NCBI GenBank assembly: GCA_003661385.1
Contig: QMWA01000084.1
Span: forward strand, 1 to 7,477
Source: Thermoproteota archaeon
GTDB lineage: Archaea; Korarchaeota; Korarchaeia; B14-G2
DNA length: 7,477 bases
Direction: 5' to 3'
Of the stretch, positions 1-5,080 are shown one piece after another. The translations under genes were made by a program, and so were the position numbers. Under the pieces are notes generated by a model, which ran no database searches, was not told the origin of the DNA, and was given only the letters and a program-made list of their open reading frames with translations. The first letter of the stretch is position 1; each line of letters starts with the position of its first letter.

Positions 1-120
1 GGCATCGACTACCACTAGGAGCTTCTCATCTCCCCTAACAATGCCAATGCGAGTATCTGCATGAGTCTGCTCTACTTTAATGCTCTGATCAATTTCCACG
101 CTTCCATCATCACAGCCCAT
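1..120 (-). CDS. Unidentified protein, N-terminal 40 residues (runs off left edge)
   Basis: Reading the minus strand from an ATG at 120-118 gives 40 codons without a stop to the window edge. The product begins MGCDDGSVEIDQSIKVEQTH and ends with GDEKLLVVVDA. The alternation of charged and beta-branched residues looks like a real globular alpha/beta protein start, and codon use (AGG, GTA, GAG) fits the rest of the window. The frame is open upstream only to about 174, where a TGA occurs, and no ATG, GTG or TTG lies between, so the ATG at 120 is the best start. A weak TATA-like CTATTACA on the minus strand (158-165) lies about 40 bases upstream. I do not recognise the family. The reading is based only on openness and composition, so chance cannot be excluded. 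Confidence 0.45.
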   Translation of the reverse strand, partial: MGCDDGSVEIDQSIKVEQTHADTRIGIVRGDEKLLVVVDA

Positions 121-942
121 GCTATCGTCCTGCCTCTTTGAAATGTAAGTGCTGAGGCTGTAATAGGGCAGTAATCACCAGACCAATAGCAGATACATCA
201 CTCACTTACTCCTGGCGATATTAGAGCATAAGCTGACTTAACTTAGGTAGATTTTGAGTAGAGGTTGAGAAAAGCAGTATTCCAGCTCACTTACTGATGA
301 AATTTAAATAACCTCGAGAATGAGCTGAGGCTGCTGACTCTACTGGGTTTCACTCCGATGTGCTGTGAAGAAGGCTCTTGAGCACCTAGCTCTGGATGCC
401 ACATGCTTATCGTCCTCATTGTTTACTTTCTGTAGCAGCTCTTCGTACATCCCTAGACCCTATACACTATATGCCTTATGAATATGTCATCAAAGTGAGG
501 TTTATCTTACTGTTCTTAGTGTCTTGGGAATTGTCTACTAGATAGATCTACCTCTTATACGTGAGGAGGCCAAAGCAGCCTTAGAACAAGGAGGTTCTGT
601 CTAATATGCATTCTTTCAAGCCCTGGTTCTTGTGGCTAGCGGCTTGCAGCCCATGGCGAACTCTGTAGCCTTCTTGCAGCTGTGAGCTTGCTGAGATAGC
701 TGATTCAGGTTTAATCCGCCTAGAGTTCAGTGGAGGTTAAGTGGGCCATGGCTGTGGCTTAAGTGTGAGCTGGTATCAGACTATGATGTATCAGGCTGCT
801 TTATAAGCCACACTTACTGAGATGCATAGCTATCGCCTTGGCTTGTGAGCTAACTGCATCCACCAGGCTTTAAATGCGGTAGGTGGGAGATTGGTCTGGG
901 AAGGGTGTTAGGTTTGCGCCTTTAGCAGTGGTGTAGACAACG
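121..942. other. Gene-poor stretch with possible decayed coding remnants
   Basis: No frame on either strand gives a convincing intact gene here, which is unusual for a compact archaeal genome. Several short open pieces look protein-like. Plus frame 2 at 542-682 reads IDLPLIREEAKAALEQGGSV, a TAA at 602, then YAFFQALVLVASGLQP and on to a TGA at 683; another TAG sits at 539. Minus strand 450-340 gives a 36-residue peptide starting MYEELLQKVNNEDDKH. Minus strand about 735-586 is open without a usable start. These conflict with one another, so I read the region as eroded coding DNA or intergenic DNA. An orphan TATA-like box lies at 303-310 and another (CTTTAAAT) at 868-875. I see no tRNA, rRNA, CRISPR array or insertion sequence. 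Confidence 0.5.
303..310 (+). promoter_or_regulatory. Orphan TATA-like box
   Basis: TTTAAATA, preceded by GAAA, is close to the archaeal TATA consensus with a BRE-like purine stretch. No convincing gene starts within about 60 bases downstream on the plus strand, and the minus-strand gene at 120 is too far away for a normal leader. It may be a leftover promoter of a lost gene, the promoter of an unseen RNA, or chance. Confidence 0.25.
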
Positions 943-950
943 TTTTAAAA
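943..950 (+). promoter_or_regulatory. Probable TATA box of the peptidase gene
   Basis: TTTTAAAA lies 29-36 bases before the TTG start at 979. With the usual archaeal spacing, transcription would begin at roughly 972-977, giving an almost leaderless mRNA. A GGTG that could act as a Shine-Dalgarno core (970-973, five bases before the start) would be transcribed only if initiation is slightly further upstream. Confidence 0.55.
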
Positions 951-978
951 GTGTGTATAGGGGGTATGTGGTGCCTGC

Positions 979-2748
979 TTGAGTTTGAGAGCTGTGCTTC
1001 TGGCTGTGGTGCTCTTAGCTTCGCTCTGCCAGGCTTCAGCTTTAGAGAGTGGTGTGAGTGTAACTCTGGAGTTCAGGGGGATCTCTGTTGAGGAAGCTGA
1101 CAGGTACGCTGCTGTCAGGGTTGATGACCTGGGGTATATGGGTGATCCTGGGAGGCCTAGGCTGCCATGTGGAGTCTACCATGTCCTGCTTCCTCCTGGG
1201 GCAGTCAGGGTTGAGGTTGAAGCTCAGCCATCTGATGCTGTTGAGCTCAGGGTGAGTAAGCCTGTTGAGCCAGCTCAGCCTCCAGCCTGCCCTCTCATCG
1301 AGTATAGGGCTGCTCAGCTTGACTGGGGAGTCTATGGGTCAAGCTCATTCTACCCTGGGGTGCTCTGTGAGGCTGATGGCATCGGCTTCCTTAGGGGGCT
1401 TAGAGTAGCTAGAGTCAGGGTTTACCCAGTGCAGTATGCTCCAGCTGAGGGAAGGATCGTCTTCTACAGGAGGATCAACATCAGGCTTAGGATAGTGGAG
1501 TGGGGGAGCCAGGGTAGGGTCTGGCTGACACGGGAGGTAGCTGAGTGGGCTGAGAGCAGGGCTCTGAACTCAGGTGAGCTAAGCGAGTACCTGCCTTATA
1601 TGGCTCGCAGCCCCTCAGTAGACTACCTGATTGTGACCAGGGAGGTGTTTCAGCCACACCTCCAGCCTCTGGTTGAGCTCAAGCAAGCTCTGGGGCTCTC
1701 GGTTGAGGTTGTGACTGTAGAGAGCATCCTGGGAAGCTACCCTGGGAGAGACATACCAGAGAAGATCAGGAGCTGCATTCAAAGCTACTACCAGCAGCAT
1801 GGAACCAGCTATGTCCTCTTGGTCGGTGGAGTAGACCCTGATGCCATCAACCACCCAGACACCTTAGCCTATGACTGGGAGGTTCCAACTAGGTACATCT
1901 ACAACCCAGATGAGACAGCTGAGTACACTCACACACCGGACTTCACCCCCTCAGACTACTACTATGCTGGGCTAGATGGCACCTGGGATGGCGACGGCGA
2001 TGGGGTGTTTGGGGAGTCTGCGCTATACAGTGGCACTGGAGTTGATGAGGCAGACTGGTATCCTGAGGTCTATGTCGGTAGGCTGACGGTATACGAGGTG
2101 GAGGAGCTTCAGAGCTACGTCCAGAAGCTCCAGGCCTTTGAAGCTGCCCCAGAGAACCAGCAGTGCTTCCTGCTCCTTGGAGCTATAAGCAACTACTGGA
2201 ATGAGGACAAGGATGGAGACGGGTACCCAGACTTCTCTCCAGAGCAGCACACCGACGAGGCTGAGCTAAAGGAGGCTATTGCAACAGAAGTCAGCACTAT
2301 ACCCTGCGTGAAGCTCTACGAGGCCTTTGAGAACCTCACTGAAGAGAATGTTGTAGCTGCCATAGAGGGGTACAAGCCTCTGCTGGTGAACTTCGCCGGC
2401 CACGGCAGCGTCACATCGATTATGAGGAAGTGGGGGAGCGACGAGGATGGGAACGGGCTCATAGACCAGTATGAGCTGCACACTGCTCCAGCCTTGAGCT
2501 TCGACTCAGCTGCTCAGCTGGAGAACCCGCCCTTCATAATGTACGCTGACGCGTGCCTGACAGCTTACATAGACCACCCAGACTACTGGAGCCTTGCTGA
2601 CGCCCTAGTGGTGAAGTGCAGCACAGGTGGGGCTGTAGCCTACGTAGGTGGAACCAGAGTCACCTGGTATAGGCCTGGGAGCCTCTGGGCTGAACAGGGA
2701 GCTAGACTGGAGGTTCTGGGGAGAGTACTTCTGGAATGGGAGGACTAG
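979..2748 (+). CDS. Secreted gingipain-like (C25) cysteine peptidase, 5' half of a frame-disrupted C25-C11 gene
   Basis: The product is a secreted cysteine endopeptidase of clan CD. Residues 1-21 form a signal peptide with an Ala-Ser-Ala cleavage site. Residues 22-200 resemble the C25 propeptide (PGRPRLPCGVYHVLLPPGA). The catalytic domain begins near 214 (VDYLIVT). His475 in NFAGHGS and Cys526 in YADACLTA are the expected dyad, followed by CSTGGAVAYVGGTRVTWY, a typical C25 segment. Acidic calcium-type loops occur at 337-342, 410-418 and 488-499, the last with canonical EF-hand spacing. TTG at 979 is chosen because in-frame stops lie just upstream (946, 958) and it places the signal peptide at the terminus. 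The last 16 or so residues (from about 574) are out of frame: the natural continuation of the C25 domain lies in the +1 frame, so the TAG at 2746 is probably not the original end. Family call is firm; activity of the broken product is uncertain. Confidence 0.88.
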   Translation: MSLRAVLLAVVLLASLCQASALESGVSVTLEFRGISVEEADRYAAVRVDDLGYMGDPGRPRLPCGVYHVLLPPGAVRVEVEAQPSDAVELRVSKPVEPAQPPACPLIEYRAAQLDWGVYGSSSFYPGVLCEADGIGFLRGLRVARVRVYPVQYAPAEGRIVFYRRINIRLRIVEWGSQGRVWLTREVAEWAESRALNSGELSEYLPYMARSPSVDYLIVTREVFQPHLQPLVELKQALGLSVEVVTVESILGSYPGRDIPEKIRSCIQSYYQQHGTSYVLLVGGVDPDAINHPDTLAYDWEVPTRYIYNPDETAEYTHTPDFTPSDYYYAGLDGTWDGDGDGVFGESALYSGTGVDEADWYPEVYVGRLTVYEVEELQSYVQKLQAFEAAPENQQCFLLLGAISNYWNEDKDGDGYPDFSPEQHTDEAELKEAIATEVSTIPCVKLYEAFENLTEENVVAAIEGYKPLLVNFAGHGSVTSIMRKWGSDEDGNGLIDQYELHTAPALSFDSAAQLENPPFIMYADACLTAYIDHPDYWSLADALVVKCSTGGAVAYVGGTRVTWYRPGSLWAEQGARLEVLGRVLLEWED

Positions 2749-4657
2749 GCCAGGTGAAGCCCTATACTGGTCTAAGGTAGCCTACATAGAGGGGGGCTCA
2801 TGCGACCTCAGCAGCGAAATGGACAGGAAAGACCTGCTAGCCTACGTGCTGATAGGAGATCCAGCTGCAACCTACAGGAGAGGAGCTCCACTCCATGCGA
2901 AGTGGACTTTCATGGTCTACCTGGCAGCAGACAACAACCTAGAGGAGCTTGGGATCATAGACATCAACGAGATGGAGGCAATAGGCTCAACCCAAGACGT
3001 TAATGTAGTGGTTCAGGTCGATAGAGCCCCAGGATACGACACATCGAATGGAGACTGGACCACAACAAGGAGATACTACATAGTGAAGGACAGCAATGGA
3101 ACAGACACCCAGATAGTCTCAGCACTCATAGAGGATCTAGGTGAAGTGAACATGGGTGACCCTCAGGCTCTAGCTGACTTCCTGCTCTGGGCTATGCAGG
3201 AGTACCCAGCAGACCACTACTGCTTAGTGCTCTGGGGGCATGGTGGAGGCTGGAGGCATAGGAGGCCTACTAGAGACGTGTGCTACGACGACACTGATGT
3301 GGACTACCTGAGCACACTTGAACTCGAGCAGGCCTTGGCTCAAGTCTACCAGCAGACCACGGGCAGGGTGGATGTCATAGCCATGGACGCTTGCCTCATG
3401 GGGATGATAGAGGTAGGGTACCAGCTGAGCAGCTACATCCAGGTCTTCGTGGCCTCAGAGGAGGAGGTGCCTGGAGACGGGTTCCCATACGACATGATAC
3501 TTGAGGCGCTAGCAGCGAGCCCTGACATGACACCAGAGCAGCTAGGCCAGGTGATCGTCCAGAAGTACAAGAGCTACTACACAACCACATTCCCATATGA
3601 GAACGCCACGATAGCAGCCTTCACTGGAAGCGGCCTCCAGAGCATAGCCTCAGCCCTAAACACCTTCGCACAGTCCCTGATGGAGGCTCTGGAGGCGCAC
3701 AGGGACAAGATAGCTCAGGCTAGAGACGAGAGCCAGGTGATATGCTTCAGCTACTACAGAGACCTCTACAGCTTCGCTGAGAGAGCTAGAGCTCTGGTCC
3801 CAGACAGCTCTGTCAGGAGCGCAGCGCAGCAGCTCATGAATGCCATAAGAAGCGCTAGGCTAGCTGAATACCACGGCACAGGCAGGCCTAAAGCGCAGGG
3901 GATCTCAGTCTACTGGCCTCTCGAGGAAGACTACATCCCAGACTACGAGTCGCTGAAGCTCTCAGGAGCCACGAGCTGGGATGAGTTCCTCCAGGCCTTC
4001 TACGGCAGGGCAGTGGGGCTAGCTAAGCTGGTGAGCTGGATAATAGAGAACCCCCTGGTCTACCTGATCCTCCCAGACAACCAGGGGAAGCCTGTCGGGG
4101 AGCTGCCTCCGATAAACGCCTCAGTAAGCGACTGGACTGCAGCAGGGTACATAGCAGGGATAGCAGCTCATGAAGTCCTCTGCTACGACACATACCCTGA
4201 TGTCGTAGACCAGAGCACAGGCAGGCTGCTGGCTCCAGAGGGCTATGGGCTCATCCTCCTAGGAGGCCAGATAGTCAGCATACCAGTCTGGTACTATGAG
4301 GTGGCTGCAGGTGAGACACCAGTCTACCCAGCTTACAACAGCAGTGGGGTATGGTTCGTCCACAGGGAGACAGGCACTCCGATACCAGGCACATATCTCA
4401 CGTGGTCTGACCTCAACTCTGGGAAGGACATGTTCATAGTAGAGCTCTTCACAGACTCAGAAGGCAGATACGTCCTCATAGTCTACGGGATAGGCTGGAG
4501 AGGCACCTTTGCAGCAGCACTGTACTTCGACAAGCAGATGTGGCCCGACATCCAACACCACTACTATAGCTGGTACATAGTGTCGTGGACAGACAACGGG
4601 AATGGCAGAGTAGACGAGCCTGGAGCAGACACCTACACGGTGGTAGCCCACGGCTAG
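2648..4657 (+). CDS. Clostripain-like (C11) peptidase with S-layer-like C-terminus, 3' half of a frame-disrupted C25-C11 gene
   Basis: Genuine coding begins near 2700, not at the nominal GTG 2648. The first 17 or so residues translate C25 sequence in the wrong frame, then ELDWRFWGEYFWNGR and RPGEALYWSKVAYIEG complete the C25 domain. The C11 domain follows from about residue 84: KWTFMVYLAADNNLE, then catalytic His198 in LWGHGGGW and Cys249 in AMDACLMGMIEV, both in the correct family motifs. Residues from about 465 to 669 resemble archaeal S-layer protein domains (YGLILLGGQIVS; RYVLIVYGIGWRGTFAAA; SWTDNGNGRVDEP), suggesting attachment to or similarity with the surface layer; this part is less certain. 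Alone the frame has no signal peptide, so it would not be exported. It overlaps the upstream frame by 101 bases. The intact protein would be a two-protease polyprotein of about 1,225 residues. Substrate unknown. Confidence 0.85.
   Translation: MEPESPGIGLGASGLNRELDWRFWGEYFWNGRTRPGEALYWSKVAYIEGGSCDLSSEMDRKDLLAYVLIGDPAATYRRGAPLHAKWTFMVYLAADNNLEELGIIDINEMEAIGSTQDVNVVVQVDRAPGYDTSNGDWTTTRRYYIVKDSNGTDTQIVSALIEDLGEVNMGDPQALADFLLWAMQEYPADHYCLVLWGHGGGWRHRRPTRDVCYDDTDVDYLSTLELEQALAQVYQQTTGRVDVIAMDACLMGMIEVGYQLSSYIQVFVASEEEVPGDGFPYDMILEALAASPDMTPEQLGQVIVQKYKSYYTTTFPYENATIAAFTGSGLQSIASALNTFAQSLMEALEAHRDKIAQARDESQVICFSYYRDLYSFAERARALVPDSSVRSAAQQLMNAIRSARLAEYHGTGRPKAQGISVYWPLEEDYIPDYESLKLSGATSWDEFLQAFYGRAVGLAKLVSWIIENPLVYLILPDNQGKPVGELPPINASVSDWTAAGYIAGIAAHEVLCYDTYPDVVDQSTGRLLAPEGYGLILLGGQIVSIPVWYYEVAAGETPVYPAYNSSGVWFVHRETGTPIPGTYLTWSDLNSGKDMFIVELFTDSEGRYVLIVYGIGWRGTFAAALYFDKQMWPDIQHHYYSWYIVSWTDNGNGRVDEPGADTYTVVAHG
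2697..2699 (+). other. Probable frameshift site joining the C25 and C11 frames
   Basis: Family-like C25 sequence is in frame 1 up to PGSLWAEQ (about 2697) and in frame 2 from ELDWRFWGEY (about 2700). Removing one base from GGG at 2697-2699 restores a continuous LWAEQELDWRFW. One extra base, a sequencing or assembly error, or +1 recoding would all produce this. No classical -1 slippery heptamer is visible and the direction is wrong for -1 slippage. The exact base cannot be fixed; the change lies between about 2685 and 2703. Confidence 0.75.
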
Positions 4658-4667
4658 CCACCCCAAA

Positions 4668-4672
4668 TTTTT
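4668..4672 (+). terminator. Possible T-run transcription terminator
   Basis: A run of five T in AAATTTTTG begins 11 bases after the stop codon at 4655-4657. Archaeal RNA polymerase can terminate at short T-runs without a hairpin. Five T is marginal. Confidence 0.35.
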
Positions 4673-4759
4673 GAGCTCAGGCTTAGATCTGTCGCCCACG
4701 GCTTGAAGACAGCGCCCAGCAGCCTCACTCAGCCGCTGGCACAGTGAGCTAGCGATAGC

Positions 4760-4767
4760 TATTAAAG
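4760..4767 (+). promoter_or_regulatory. Probable TATA box for the thrB remnant and A2M gene
   Basis: TATTAAAG lies 38-45 bases before the TTG at 4805. Transcription would start near 4788-4793, leaving a leader of about 12-17 bases that includes the G-rich AAGGGGGTGG (4795-4804) directly before the start. The 4658-4804 gap otherwise holds only the T-run and a 10-base direct repeat (4646-4655 and 4694-4703). Since the A2M gene overlaps the end of the thrB remnant, this is probably its promoter too. Confidence 0.5.
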
Positions 4768-4804
4768 TAAGAGCCCTAGGGGCCATTGGTAGTTAAGGGG
4801 GTGG

Positions 4805-5080
4805 TTGCCAAACGCCCCAGCCTACGCTAAGGTTCTGGTTCCCTACTCGATTGCCAACTTCGGTGCCTTGTTCGACATCGCTGGCCTCGCCATAGAAGGG
4901 GTTTCAGAGGAGATTTCAGTCAGGTTCCACCCCGGTGAGGAGGGCTTTGAAGTAAGGGTTAGGGGGCTGGCTCCTGCTCCTCGCGCGTGCCAGGAGGCTG
5001 CTGGGTTTGGTTCAATGCCGTTTGGAGGTTATAGGTATGTTTTTAAGGGCAGCTCCCCTGTGCTTGAGGGTTTTGGTTGA
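4805..5080 (+). pseudogene. Truncated homoserine kinase (ThrB) N-terminal fragment, GHMP kinase family
   Basis: This encodes 91 residues against roughly 300 in an intact homoserine kinase, which phosphorylates homoserine in threonine synthesis. Residues 8-30 (AKVLVPYSIANFGALFDIAG and on) match the family opening V.aPaSsANLGpGFDvlGlAl. The tail GGYRYVFKGSSPVLEGFG fits the stretch leading into the phosphate-binding loop (KGiP...GLGSSgA) but ends at the GFG, before the serines. The loop and everything after it are missing, so it cannot be an active kinase. TTG 4805 is chosen because an in-frame TAG lies at 4790 and the family motif starts at once. Its TGA (5078-5080) overlaps the TTG of the A2M gene, so translating it may couple to the downstream gene. 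Most likely a gene truncated by rearrangement, now serving as a leader cistron. Confidence 0.6.
5066..5070 (+). promoter_or_regulatory. Shine-Dalgarno-like site supporting the TTG 5077 start
   Basis: GAGGG lies six bases before TTG 5077, inside the end of the thrB remnant. An in-frame TGA at 5065-5067 means the A2M frame cannot begin earlier, so this site and the hydrophobic N-terminus that follows fix the start. Confidence 0.5.

Noticed and set aside
293-328. C/D box small RNA (TGATGA ... CTGA)
   Set aside because: The C box and a CTGA are present, but the 25-base gap has no D'/C' pair and no stem is formed by the ends.
1615-2481. Minus-strand open frames of 71-79 codons inside the C25 gene
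   Set aside because: They are antisense to strongly conserved C25 sequence and their products have no recognisable motif; they are shadows of the real gene.
2648-2699. GTG 2648 as the true start of a separate C11 gene
   Set aside because: The first 17 or so residues are the wrong-frame reading of conserved C25 codons, and the next 35 residues finish the C25 domain. A real C11 gene would be expected to start with its own signal peptide near the C11 domain.
4646-4703. Direct repeat GCCCACGGCT (4646-4655 and 4694-4703) as an attachment site
   Set aside because: Ten bases is too short to be convincing, and there is no integrase, tRNA or element between the copies; it may be a small tandem duplication of the gene end.
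4457-4786. Minus-strand 109-codon open frame over the end of the C11 gene
   Set aside because: It lies mostly antisense to the S-layer-like coding region, and the product is cysteine/valine-rich without domain character.
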